Made by a program: the position numbers and the translations under genes
Shown here: one piece after another, positions 27,938 to 39,246 of the stretch
How positions within the stretch are numbered: position 1 is the stretch's first letter
Layout of the letters: each line of letters begins with the position of its first letter
The notes under the pieces: model-generated
Told to the model about the DNA's origin: nothing
What the model saw: the letters and a program-made list of their open reading frames with translations, nothing else
The model's database searches: none
Assembly: GCF_004379255.2 (NCBI RefSeq)
Contig: NC_056052.1
Location: forward strand, 17,392,589 to 17,456,588
DNA length: 64,000 nt
From: Salvia splendens
Taxonomy: Eukaryota; Streptophyta; Magnoliopsida; Lamiales; Lamiaceae
Direction of reading: 5' to 3'

Positions 27938-28243
27938 TCTACTTCTTGAAATATTCGAAAGAGATTACACTGACACTTGCTCCCAAGTCATATAGTGCTT
28001 TGTTAACTTGACTGCCCCTATTGCACAACGGATGATGAATTACCCAAGATCTCTTTGTTTGACTGCCCTTTGCCTTTGATTGATTTCACTATAGTGTAGG
28101 GGTAACTTGAGATCTTTAGGTTTTAGCTTTCTCTTTGTCAACACTACATCCTTAAGCAATCTCGCATATTGTCTAATTTTCTGCAAGGTTTCAACTAGAA
28201 GAATGTTAATAGGGCATCTTGATGCATTATTTTTTAGCACTAC
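27938..28243 (-). pseudogene. Ty3 gag-end and protease fragment, inverted
   Basis: On the minus strand the sequence encodes INILLVETLQKIRQYARLLK, like the INIPFxEALxQMPxYAKFLK stretch at the gag end of Tat/Athila-type polyproteins. It is followed by LTKRKLKP, DLG and, after a frameshift, ALYDLGASVSVIS, the aspartic protease D-S/L-GAS motif region. It is truncated on both sides and frameshifted. At the right it abuts a forward-strand pol-end fragment. Confidence 0.65.
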
Positions 28244-28246
28244 AAC

Positions 28247-28417
28247 TACTTTGATAGGGACCTCGAGACAACGAGGCCTCCGAATGACGGAAGTGATTGG
28301 CAGGAGACCATGCACACGTCTGACTCTAATCTTCCCGATGACGAACGGCGAGGGGCTGGTCGACCAAAGAGAAAGAAGACTCTTCCGGCATGCTTCAAGG
28401 ATTTCACCACATATTAG
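28247..28417 (+). pseudogene. 3' end of Ty3 pol, first copy
   Basis: Nearly the same nucleotide sequence as 33466-33633 (for example GGGGCTGGTCGACC and CTTCCGGCATGCTTC), ending at the same TAG just before an LTR. Small indels have shifted the frame. It belongs to a lost upstream element or to a tandem duplicate that shares the LTR at 28425-28732. Confidence 0.7.
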
Positions 28418-28424
28418 CTAGATA

Positions 28425-28732
28425 TGATGTATCTTTTATTTTTGGATATTTCCTTTCAGAATATTATTATTTACTAGAATAGATTGAGTCAAATCTTCTT
28501 GGGTTTTCTTCTTGATTCATTCCCAAGTAGTATTGTCGAATCAAGTAGGGGAATTCTATAAATTATAGAATTCCCATTACATGGAGTAATTGAGAAATAA
28601 ACATAAATTTATTCTCATTCTTCTTGGCGTGAAAACGCACCCTAGAACATCAACTAGGGTTTATCCTTTTCCGTTCGCAAATTACTTTCGTGTGCTCTCT
28701 TATTTTAACGATAGATTCTCAAGGGTTTATCA
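28425..28732 (+). repeat. 5' LTR of the non-autonomous Ty3 element
   Basis: Begins TGATGTATCTTTTATTTTTG, ends AAGGGTTTATCA, so TGAT...ATCA ends are inverted. The counterpart is 33641-34153 without the MITE. Confidence 0.8.
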
Positions 28733-29165
28733 AACTGGTGCTTCCATTGATTTACTCTTCACCCACCACAAGCAACCTTCCCCCGAATTGTTTCCCCAAA
28801 CTATTCTCTCAAATTTGTAGACAAACTTGGGTTTTTTTAAATCTCAAAACCCTAGAATTTTTCTTTGTCTAGAAGTCGTTCTTGTTGGAAAATAAAAACT
28901 TATTTTCCCTGTCTTTTCGCAGGGAATCACAACCACACCACCCAACCATCGATGAGATGATCTTGGAATTACGCCAAATGATTGAAGCTCGTAATAATGT
29001 CTAGACGGCATATTTCGAGCAGCAAATACTGACCGAGGTGGCTCCGGAGAGCTTTGCCGAGCGCTCATCTCCACAACAATCGTGGCATACTCGACCGACG
29101 GACCGACAACTCATCGCGACACCTAGCATGGCTGGTCTCTTCTGTCGTCGGTCACATAAACACCA

Positions 29166-29446
29166 TTGGATATCAAGCCCGAGGCCCTACCACGCCCCCG
29201 CCTCGAACCACCACATTTCGACGGAGATAATTCCCCAGATTGGATTTGTAAGATCCAAACGTACTACAACCACCACTACAAACAATTGGATGATCGTCTC
29301 TATCTTACACAATATTTATTCGATCACCCAGCATTAGTTTCTTGTTGGCATACTGGGAGGAAAATAACAAAGGAAAGAATTGGGATGGTTCATTGATGGT
29401 TGCAAAGCAGCGGTTTGATCCCGAATTATACAAGCCTTACGCGGCG
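29166..29446 (+). pseudogene. gag remnant
   Basis: Starts in an open frame with PHFDGDNSPDWICKIQTYY and LTQYLFDHPALVSCW, then in another frame VAKQRFDPELYKPY: the same gag motifs as at 5970-6990 but a different lineage. It is frameshifted around 29390 and no nucleocapsid zinc knuckle was found. Confidence 0.6.
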
Positions 29447-31735
29447 ACCGCCTCACCGGGGCCATTTAGGTGGACATGATGGACCAGCCGAGACCAGGGA
29501 CAACCTAAACACACAATGGCGAACCCTGTTGCAAACTGAGAGCCCGATAGCTAGCCAACTCATAGAATCGAGGAGGTCAAACATGCACCTATTGTTGTTA
29601 ACCAGCACAACACAGATGGCGATCTCATGTACCAAAATTGCAGTGAGGCGTTGCATATGGCTAGTGAAATCATTGTCGAAGACAATATCGAGGTCGTCGA
29701 ATATGACAAGAAACAAGTTGTTCAAGACACGAATTCAACGAGGATGATCATCAAGTCATTGAACGATGACAGTGTGGCAAGCACAATTCCATCGCCCATC
29801 AATGTCCCAAGCAACATAGTTGTTCCTAATGATGGCGTCACTCTTGGTTTTCCGAGCAACATTGTCATTCTTGAGGAGTCGCTGCAAGTGTTTGCTTCTC
29901 TAGATCAACACATAGCGTCCAGTTAACCGACTTAGACCCAACCTAAGTCCCCTCCCGAGTTCAGTGATGTTATGGAAGCTACAGTGGGAGATAATGATGT
30001 TCATCTTTTGGTTGAAGATCAACAGGTGAAGTTCCATTGGCTATTGTATCTTTTCCAAAAAATAATTTCCTTAAGGGTGATCGAGAATTATACAGGTTGG
30101 AAATGTCCATCGCCGATGGCCGCTCAATTCCCATGCGAGATGACCCACTACATTTGGGCAGAAATCCTATCGTAGATTAGAGACTGTCGCCCGACCAAAC
30201 AACCTTCTCCTCATCTTTCGAGTCGTTGCTCTGGTTTACATGGCTGCCCCTCATTTCCCGACTATGATTTCACAGAGCTTCTAGGTGATGAGCTACGGGA
30301 CGGACGTATATCTGCTGTTATGGATGTGGACAAAGGTAGATGTGAAGGAAGCATTGATGAAGACCTGTGTGATTCGGAGATGAATGCTTTGGGGATGCCT
30401 AATCAAGAACAAGAGTTTTGCGTGAAAGCTTCTACATTTGGAGGGAATATTCACTCTGATGAATAGTGTTCTGATCGATTTGTGGGTTCCTACTTAATTT
30501 GTTGCTATTCTAATGGTGATCGGAGCAACAATATACACGAACGAGTGGAGACTCCGCAGAAATTTTAGAAAAATTCCGATTCCAAACACGCTATTGTTAC
30601 AAAACTCATAGATGCATGTAGAGAATTTGGTGAGGATTTCTCCTCGAGGGCTCTGTCGAGACACATACGACGCCATTCCAATTTGAAGACAAAGGAGGGG
30701 CATTTGTGTACGAAAGAGAGCAGAGGTTTCGAATTCATGAGAGTTGTAATGACGGTTGCTAGTATTGTTGAATCTCATGAGAGTTTGTCCATCTTGGAGA
30801 AATTTTTACCAATTCGGAAGAAGAGATTCATGATTACGTATAAGGGCACGGTGAATGCTTCTCTTTCAATTTTGATGAGGCAGAGAAAGTTGCTAGGTTC
30901 TCTGTGATACTCGCTAGTGATGTGGTAAGTTTCGTCAAGTTCAACTCCAGTGTAGAGGATCCGGTTAATTCTGCTTACTTGGGAGGCTTTGTTGAATCTT
31001 GTGGGAGTATAATATTTTGTGGGAATGATGGGGATTTGGTTCCAGTTGCATTAATTGTTGAGAAAAAAGAGTCCAGAGTTTGGTGGACTTGATGTGCACT
31101 TTGATGATATCAAGAGGCTTAAGGTTGAAAACGGAATGAAAGACCTTATGTGTGATAATGATGGCAGTGGAGATCCTATGGCACTACTTATATTTCTTGA
31201 TGGTGACTTAGCTGAAAGGGCATGTTGTCACTCAATTGGGTTGATGTATGTAGGTAGAGCTTTCTATTTTTTGGAGAATTGTTTGCAGACTCTTGAACAA
31301 TATACAAGGCTCTCACGCTTCCAAGTTCACCGAATCCGCTTCACACAACTATTTTCTTGACATATTTCTTCTTGCCCCAGTTTCCGATTATGTATTCATT
31401 GTTGCTATGGATATTTTTTTATTGATATCTTGGCAATTGCTACTTTTAGGCACATGGCTTGACCCCTTTGACGCATCGAAAATAAAAGTGGCCAGTGGGG
31501 TTCTTCAAGTTATGCTCCTTAAAGTCCTTGTTCATGATTTGGATGTGTTTGATAATGACGTGATCATTTGGAGAAACTGGATTGTTGCTGACACTACGAG
31601 CATAAGACATGATAAGAGTGAGAATCCTAATCAATCGGGATGCCAAAGCGTAGACGTTAGGCAGCCAGCTGTAGAAGAATCATATGTAGCTGCTTCACAT
31701 TCTCAACGTTTTGCTTTGACTCCACAACTACGGCT
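29447..31735 (+). other. unexplained interior of the Ty3 element
   Basis: Only short frames are open (for example 29627-29926, 30683-30907 and 31055-31360). None matches a family I recognise, though codon-like stretches suggest decayed coding DNA. It lies where protease and reverse transcriptase would be expected. Confidence 0.5.
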
Positions 31736-33162
31736 TGATACACTCAGATTTTACACTATTTTAAGGCCATTGTTTGGTCCATTTTGAGTATCAAAGTTGC
31801 ATTATATGTCCATTATTTGCATAGTTTAACCAATTTTGTATTTTTACGTGTTTTGTGAGAAATGTGGAAAATACAGTTGAAAATGGCATAAAAAGGTCTA
31901 AAGCTGGAAGCTGGAGAAGAAGCGCAACCTAGCGGCCTGCTGGACCCAACGTAGCGGTCGCTGAAATGAATCCCGAGAGTTCAGACTCTTTCCAATGGCA
32001 CGTTGGGCCTATGGCAGCGGCCCGCTGGGCCTGGTCGTGTGCAGCAGTTTCAGTTCATACTCATATTGCCGATGATTCTAAAGTCCGATCAGGGATTTCT
32101 ATGTACCAATCTCTTCGTCTTTGAAAGAGCTTCGTGTTGGTACCTTGGACATTTCAACTGGAGTTATTTGGGGAAAGTTGTGGTCATTCTACGAAGGTGG
32201 TACAATGTTGTCAAGTGCTGAATTTAGGCGGAAATTCAAGGAAGGAAATAAGATATTACCTTGTGAAACCAAATCTTTTCCTTAACCTGTGGAACACGAA
32301 ATTTACCTTCTCGAAACCTTTTCAAGCCAATAAACCCCATAACCTAATTTATACTATTCACCAATTTTAGAGCCTTAATTCCATCTTCTACCTTACACAT
32401 AAATTCCTCCATCTTCTACAAGGAGCATAGTATTCAAGGGAGATCAAGTAAGAGCAAGATTAATTCTTCCGGGTTTTGTCTAGGTTTTGTTAGATTGAAC
32501 ATGTCTTATTTTGCTTATATTTATTTATATTATCTATCTTTGGATAGCTAAATTTATAGAATCCCGGAGGATGAAAGTAATTGACTCTATGTATTTCTTT
32601 TTATTTGTTTAATATCCAGAATTCGTTTTACTTTAATTATTCATTGGTTTATATTTAACTGCTTGGTTGTTACTTTGATTCTTGTTAATCTATGATCGGT
32701 GATGACTTTGATTGGTTCATATTTTATGTATCAATACAATATTTGTGACATGAGTGTTGATACACGATAGGAATAACTCCTAGTAGAGATTGAGTCGGTG
32801 AACATAGAACTAAATATTTAGAATAACTAATGAGTTGATGAAATCACTACCCTAGGACTCTCTTGGCTCATCTACTCTCTCAAACCAAGTTAACTACAAA
32901 CTGTCTCTCAAACCATGTTAACTACAAACTGCGAATCTGTTTCACTGTTTTCATTTAATTGCTTTCTTTACTTGTTTTTATTTACTATTTTCTTAGTTTA
33001 ATCAAACCCCAACTGTGTGTCTAAATAATATATGAGGCTGAGTATGTAGTAAAAAGTCTGTAAATTTATTCCTTGTGTTCGATATCCGGTACTGACATTT
33101 AGCTATACTAGATCTACCATGTATATTTGCAGGTATTTTTAGTGCTAAAAAATAGGGCATCG
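31736..33162 (+). mobile_element. solo LTR, Tat/Athila-like
   Basis: Begins TGATACACTCAGATTTTACA and ends TAGTGCTAAAAAATAGGGCATCG; compare the LTR end TAGTGCTAATAAAAAGTGCATCA at 41181. Flanks are CGGCT (31731-31735) and CAGCT (33163-33167), a 5-bp target duplication with one mismatch. No internal region or second LTR accompanies it, so it is a solo LTR left by LTR-LTR recombination. Confidence 0.75.
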
Positions 33163-33378
33163 CAGCTATACACCTGCTGTTCAATCGATATAGATGATAA
33201 GCCGATGGAAGTGAATAGTTCTCATACGATTAGCTTTAATTCCACAACTAATGTTGATTCTCCTATATTGCATTCCAAATTTACGAACAAAATGGAATAT
33301 GCGAAAAGATCCAGCAACTTGGCCAATATTTCACCATCAATCGTAGCATGAACTACCTATCCGACAATCGAAAATCAT

Positions 33379-33633
33379 ATGAAGCCTGTAAACGCGGAGG
33401 ATGCAATGTTGAAGCATTTTCCTTACCTCCGCCCAGAGGACAAGGTGAATTTCATCAGCGGGGGAGTTGATAGGGACCCCGAGACAATGAGGCCTCCGAC
33501 TGATGGAAGTGACTGGCAAGAGAACATGCACACATCTGACTCAGATCTTCGCGATGACGAACGACGAGGGGCTGGTCGACCGAAGAGAAAGAAGACTCTT
33601 CCGGCATGCTTCAAGGATTTCACCACATATTAG
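33379..33633 (+). pseudogene. 3' end of Ty3 pol, second copy
   Basis: An open frame with HFPYLRPEDKVNFISGG and ending RPKRKKTLPACFKDFTTY before TAG, like the C-terminal tail of Ty3 polyproteins (LEDKVxF ... basic ... FKDF). Only the tail survives; the integrase core is absent. Confidence 0.6.
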
Positions 33634-33640
33634 CTAGATA

Positions 33641-34153
33641 TGATGTACTCCCTCAGTCCCATTAGAAATAAAATATTTACTTTTCGGCATGTGATTTTAT
33701 ATAGTGTTGTTTTGTAAGTTATTGAATAGAGAATAAAGTAAGAGAGAAGAAAAAGTATAGATGATGTAGTTTCCATTTTAGGAAACGTTTCATTTTTAAT
33801 GGGACAACCTAAAAAGGAAAACGTTTCATTTTTAATGGGACAGAGGGAGTATCTTTTATTTTTGGATATCTCCTTTCAGAATATTATTATTTACTAGAAT
33901 AGATCGAGTCAAATCTTCTTGAGTTTTCTTCTTGATTCATTCCCAAGTAGTATTGTCGAGTCAAGTAGGGAGAATTCTATAAATTATAGAATTCCCATTA
34001 GATGGAGTCATTGAAAACTAAACATAAATTTATTCTCATTCTTTTTAGCGTGAAAACACACCCTAGAACCTCAACTAGGGTTTATCCTTTTTCGTTCGCA
34101 AATTACTTTCATGTGTTTTATTATTTCAAAGATAGATTCTCAAGGGTCTATCA
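33641..34153 (+). repeat. 3' LTR of the non-autonomous Ty3 element
   Basis: Matches 28425-28732 except for a MITE at 33648-33849. Ends AAGGGTCTATCA. Confidence 0.8.
33648..33849. mobile_element. Stowaway-like MITE inside the 3' LTR
   Basis: CTCCCTCAGTCCCATTAGAA at the left and AATGGGACAGAGGGAG at the right, TA target duplicated (33646-33647 and 33850-33851). It is absent from the 5' LTR, so it inserted after the retroelement did. The right-hand 40 bp contain a duplicated AAACGTTTCATTTTTAATGG. Confidence 0.85.
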
Positions 34154-34154
34154 T

Positions 34155-35447
34155 ACTTGCAAGTATACAAGGTAGGAATAGTATAACTAAGGGTAAGCAC
34201 ATGGATATCGAACACATGGAACACAATCGTAGATTGGCTATCTAAGACTAGACTTCTTTCATTATCTGGAGACACAGTTCGGGTCGGTTTTGAATGCTGA
34301 AAAATAATTAAAAGAAAACAATAAACAATCGCAGATAAAACAGATGAGACAAGGGAAGTCATGGTATGTGCTTTCACAGTTATGATTTATACAAGTTTCA
34401 AATACAACACCCTAGCACAGTTCATATTTAATTAGAACGAGTTACATAAACATTGTCCATGCGACACAAAGTAGTTACACCCTAAGGTCGTCAATCTCAG
34501 ATTAGCAACTCCAAACAGTTCGATAAGAGTCTCAAGTTGTTCTCACTCTCAATTAAATGTACTGTTCTAAGGGAAATTAATCGCAGTGTTAGCTAAGTCC
34601 TTATAATATGCAAATCCTCTCTCGATTACTTTGCAAGCCAAGATATAATCACATAATGTGTCACTTAAACATGAAGCATTATCCACTACTTAGAATAAAG
34701 CAAGCAATGAAAAAAAAGGATATTAAATAAATAAAAACTGTAGAAAACATGAAGCATTATCCACTAACATATTTCTAAAATTCTATAGATTTAACTACTC
34801 ATAAACAAATAAACTAAACTCATAGTTTGTAGGGAAAACATAGAAAACATTAAAAACTATGAAGATAAAATCCAAATGATGAATCTCGTAGTCTTGATCT
34901 TCTCCTGATTCCAAGTTTCAAACTCCAAGTATGGTGGAAAGATGATGAACAATGGAATGAACTCTCAAATATGATTCTCTGGTGTAACATGTAGCAAAAA
35001 GTTCCTTTGATGAAGATTGATGGGGTATTTATAGCCTCCAAGTCTTGAATGATGATATGGTAAATCTTCTATCCCCAGTTAGGTAAGTCTTGGAAAGAAA
35101 TTAGGTAACATAATGCGTCGCCCGATTCCAGCAGGCTGCTGGGCAAAGTCCAACAGTCACTGTGAGTCCATCTGGACCTCTCTGGACTACTTTCAGCGGT
35201 CGTTGTGCACGGTCCACAATTTTTGAGACGGGTCACAGTAGAGACATTGGTTGATGGGCACCAACGGCCACTGATTAAGGTCCAGCGGACCACTGGCTGG
35301 CTCGAATGCTCCAAACTTCAAACTTTAACTTTTAGCTATCTTTTTAGACTCTATTTAGCACATTTCTTAAAAAACACCTCAAAATACCAAAATAGATAAA
35401 AATGTATAAATAATGGACATGTAATATAACTTTAATACTCAAAACGG
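34155..35447 (-). mobile_element. truncated Tat/Athila-like LTR, inverted
   Basis: The reverse complement is similar to the solo LTR at 31736-33162 along its length, from GTTTTGAGTATTAAAGTT (35447 side) to CCTTGTATACTTGCAAG (34160 side). A TATA box is read on the minus strand at about 35022-35030. Both terminal 35-45 bp are missing. It stands head to head with the next LTR at 35456. Confidence 0.7.
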
Positions 35448-35782
35448 AGCATATCTGATACACTCAGATTTTGCACGGTTTTAAGGCCATTGTTTGGTCC
35501 GTTTTTAATGTCAAAATTGCATTACATGTCCATTATTTGCATATTTTATATATTTTCGTATTTTGACATTTTTGTGAGAAATGTGCATATTTGAGCTTAA
35601 AAAGGGAGTCAAAACGCGAAGTAGAAATCCAGAGTTTCTAGGAGCGTCCAACGATCGCTGCAACACTGCCGGGGACCGCTCAGCGGCCGCCATATCTGTA
35701 GCGGCCCGTTCCGGGAAATTTGTGCATGGAATGAAGACACGCTCAGCGACCGCTGAGCAATGCGTGGTGACCGCTACCCAAG

Positions 35783-38614
35783 TGTCACGACCGCACTTCC
35801 TAAGGATAAGAAGCACGGGGTATCGTGACTCGTGGGGGATTTAAGAAGCGGGGAAGAAGGGGGAATAATCAAAAGGAGTACGACATATCGATCAAAAGAT
35901 GAAATTTCATTTATCAATAAGGTTTCAAAACTCGAAGGTACGCAACGTGAATGACATAGTTTGACAATTCAAAGGAAATCAAGGAAATTCTTATAACTTG
36001 GCATAGCGGAAGCATTTGAGAGTTAGCTACTACTATGTATGAAGACACAATAGTAACCAGATCATTTATGGAATACTGTCTCTGTCCAATGCTCAACATC
36101 CTCCGTCCTCCGTCCACGCTCAACCTGCACATAGGGAAAACATATGCAGGGGCTGAGTACTTGATGCACTCAGTGAACTCATGCCCGAAATACATTTATC
36201 ATTTAAGACATGTCAAGCCATCATCGAGTGAATCTCGGGTTTTACTTTAAAAAGGCCGAGAAACACTAAATCATTCCTTTAATAAAATAGTGCCTGCGCA
36301 GGCAAACATCATCCCCCATCATGTACCATATCTGAGCTATCATGTGAAACGAGAATGTGGCCACAATCTCGATCACTGGACCGGCCGACCTAGGGGACGG
36401 CTCACGATCCCTATCAGTGCACTAGTCCGAGTAGGGACTCACTCCCTAGTCAGACCCGAATTCGTTAACTATCAAAGTCTAGTAGGATATTATCCTAGTA
36501 GACAATCAGATAGGCAATTCAAAACATAAAATACGGCATGACATACTATTTTAAACCACCCTTATTTCACCATAACATATCATTTCAAAATAAAAGAATT
36601 TAAGTAGTAAAGCCCACCTCAAAAGCTTAGGATTTCCGTAAAAAGTTCCTCGTTCCGACTTAGCGTGCGTGCGAACCACCTTTTCAGTAAATACATAAAG
36701 TACACATCAATCTCGGTAACGAAGACATTTTAGAGTGCATGCACTCTAATTAAAATCTTTTAATTCGTTTTCTCGGTTTTCGTGCATTTTCAATTATTCG
36801 GCGGCCGCCCATGGCGTCGCGTGCGACGCCGGTCGGCCGCTTATGCTTGTTCTTTCCTCCGTTGGCTCCTCGTCTTTTCCGGGACGTCGAAAATAATTTC
36901 TAAAAAATTATTTAAGCGTATACTTTAATTTTCGTAATTATTTACCGTTGAAAAAGTATTAATTCATACTTGGGATAAAATTATTCATTCTTCAAAAAGT
37001 CTTCCAGGAATTAATTAAAGAATTCCCTATAATTGATTATCGTCTCAAGGATTTAATTAAAAACCCGAGACTCAAAAGTTGCCTCCAACCAACATCTCCT
37101 TAATATTTAAAAAACCATTCTTATTTTTCTCCAATCTTTACTTTTTAGAGTCCAAGCAAAAAAAAGAGAGTTGGCCCAAAAAGGATGGCCCAACCAAAAA
37201 ATAAAACAAACCAACCCATACTCTCCCTTCCACCCCATCGGTCCACTCTCTCTCTCTCTACCTCTCTTCTTCTCTATCTTCTCTCTCTTTTCTCTTCTTC
37301 AAATCGACAGAACACCAAAAAAAAACGCAGACTTCCCCCAAACTTCTTCTTCCTCTAACCCCGTCGCCTCTCCCCAAGACGGGGTCACCGCCGCTGCCGC
37401 TGCGTCTGAAATCCTCCATCACGAATTCACCGCCGTCGGTTTTCTCCCACTCCTCTGCCACCGTCACCGGCCGCGGCTCGCCGGAGGGGACTGCTGTCAC
37501 AGACGCGTCGGAGTCGCCATCGCGGGGTCTGGCCGCCGCCGCCATCAGCCTCTGGCCGAAGCCGTTGCGGCTTGCTGCTGTCGAAGTCGCCACGCCGCTT
37601 GCCGCTGCTGTCGTCGTTGCTAGCGGCGGCTGCCGTCGTCCAGCCACCAGCAGCGCCGCCGTCGCAGTGGGGTCCAGCCGCCGGGGAAACATCAGCCGCC
37701 ACTGCCAGTTGCCGGCAGTTTCCCCCTCTCCGAAACCACTCCGAAACAACCCCGATTCAACCCGCAGTATTCGTTTCTATCACAAGTTAAATTCTTTCGT
37801 GCTTTCGATTAAATGCGACAATGTTCGATTAGTTTTAATTGTTGCATTGTTTGAATTACTTGTGGGAGGTTCATGTATGAAAAGATGTAGAAAGTATATA
37901 TATACTAAAATTCATGCTTGGGGGAATTGAAAAGAGATTACACCTTGAAAGGATTGAATTTGATTGTGGTAGAAACGAAATGGAACCAACTTCTTCTTCT
38001 TCCTTCCCTTCTCTCGGCTATCCCTCGCCTCTCTCTCCTTTTTTTTTCTTGTTGAAAGTGTAGTGTGAGAAGAGAAATGAAGAAGCTAATGTATTAATCT
38101 TGTGTGACTTTTGGATGGAAGAATTTATGGTGGAAGAGGGAATGTGAAAGAGTGGAAATTTGGAGGGTCCCTTGGTGAAGAACCGTCGACCAAGAGGGAA
38201 GGAAGAAGGAGAGAAAAAGTTTTGGGCTTGTTCCCATTTGTTTGAAAAAAAAAACAATGGGCTCCCACTTTAATTAAATTGGTTTGGGCTCATTTAGTTG
38301 AAAGCCCAAGTTTGTAAACTTTTTTTTTTTTTTTTTTGACTTTTACATTGTTATGGCCCAAAGCCATTTTTGTAGATAACTATTTGGGCTCTAATTTAAT
38401 TTGCAAAGCCCAAAATAAATTCATACTTTATATTTTCGTATTTTCCTTCGATAATTAAAATTCACGGGACTTTATTAAATTTCGTTATCTCGTTCTCACA
38501 ACGATTAAAATCGCCCAACGAAAAAGTTACTATTTGGTGTTGTTCCAAATATAAATTCCTCAACCGTTCTTCGATTTACGCGTGTCATCTTCCATAAAAA
38601 GTACGGGTGTTACA
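35783..38614 (-). repeat. 3' LTR of the chromovirus (2832 bp)
   Basis: TGTAACACCC at 38614 and GTGACA at 35783 give the TG...CA ends. A strongly GC-rich block at about 37380-37740 lies in the middle. Only 35783-36779 is duplicated in the 5' LTR. Confidence 0.75.
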
Positions 38615-38639
38615 TTCTACCCACCTTAACAGAAATTTC

Positions 38640-38738
38640 GTCCTGAAATTTGCTCATCTCTAACGAACAACTCCGAGTACTTCTCTTTCATTTTATCCTC
38701 GAGTTCCCATGTAGTCTCCTCATCACCAAGTCGGGATT
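38640..38738 (-). pseudogene. C-terminal tail of chromovirus pol
   Basis: The minus strand encodes DEETTWELEDKMKEKYSELF, the conserved EATWExEDxMRxKYPxLF end of chromovirus polyproteins just past the chromodomain. The rest of the polyprotein is deleted. Confidence 0.75.
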
Positions 38739-39231
38739 CAAAAACATTTCCTCATCATCATCACATCCAACATCAAACCATTCGTACTTCAGGATAACCA
38801 AATATAAAACACAACATTCTAACTTTCCAAAGCAAACACTTTCGAACTTCATTAACATTCAAAACTTTTGAAATAAAAATTTTCTTTAAATTCTCGCACT
38901 TTCAACAAAATTTCTACATCTCACTTTCAACTTTAAAACTCAGAACTTACTTTAACATCAACTTTCATCTTTCAAGTAGAACAACAATCCATCGTTCCTC
39001 TTCAAAACTTCATCATCTTTCTTTCTCAAAAACTTTTCTATCTTTCTTTCTCAGAAACTTTATCACCTTGCTTTCTTGAAAACTTTCTCATTTCAAAACA
39101 TTTTACATTCTCTCTTGTTGAGCGCGACGAGACGGAATGTTGAGCCTTCAATGAATACTCTTTTAGTCTAGCGAAACGAGTCTAGACTAGATTGAATAAA
39201 AGACTCTCGGTCCAGAGCGGAAAGAAAAATT

Positions 39232-39243
39232 GCTCTGATACCA
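39232..39243 (-). other. primer-binding site, initiator tRNA-Met type
   Basis: TGGTATCAGAGC on the minus strand, three bases from the LTR end. It fixes the orientation of the chromovirus. Confidence 0.85.
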
Positions 39244-39246
39244 TTC

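Larger units (their letters stand above)
28425..34153 (+). mobile_element. non-autonomous Ty3-type element with both LTRs
   Basis: The 5' LTR at 28425-28732 (308 bp, TGATGTATC...GTTTATCA) and the 3' LTR at 33641-34153 (TGATGTA...GTCTATCA, enlarged by a MITE) share the same sequence with about one change in twenty bases by eye. A primer-site-like TGGTGCTTCCATT starts at 28736. The interior has a gag remnant, about 2.3 kb of unexplained sequence, a nested solo LTR (31736-33162) and the last codons of pol. No reverse transcriptase or integrase core was recognised. Confidence 0.75.

Noticed and set aside
33127..33351. 74-codon frame at the solo LTR border
   Set aside because: It starts inside the solo LTR and runs into decayed retroelement sequence.
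36035..36529. Frames of 71-93 codons duplicated exactly at 39465-39993
   Set aside because: The duplication is the LTR pair of the chromovirus, not a gene family.
37171..37930. Several 90-160 codon frames on both strands
   Set aside because: All lie in the GC-rich block of the chromovirus LTR; low stop-codon density from composition explains them.
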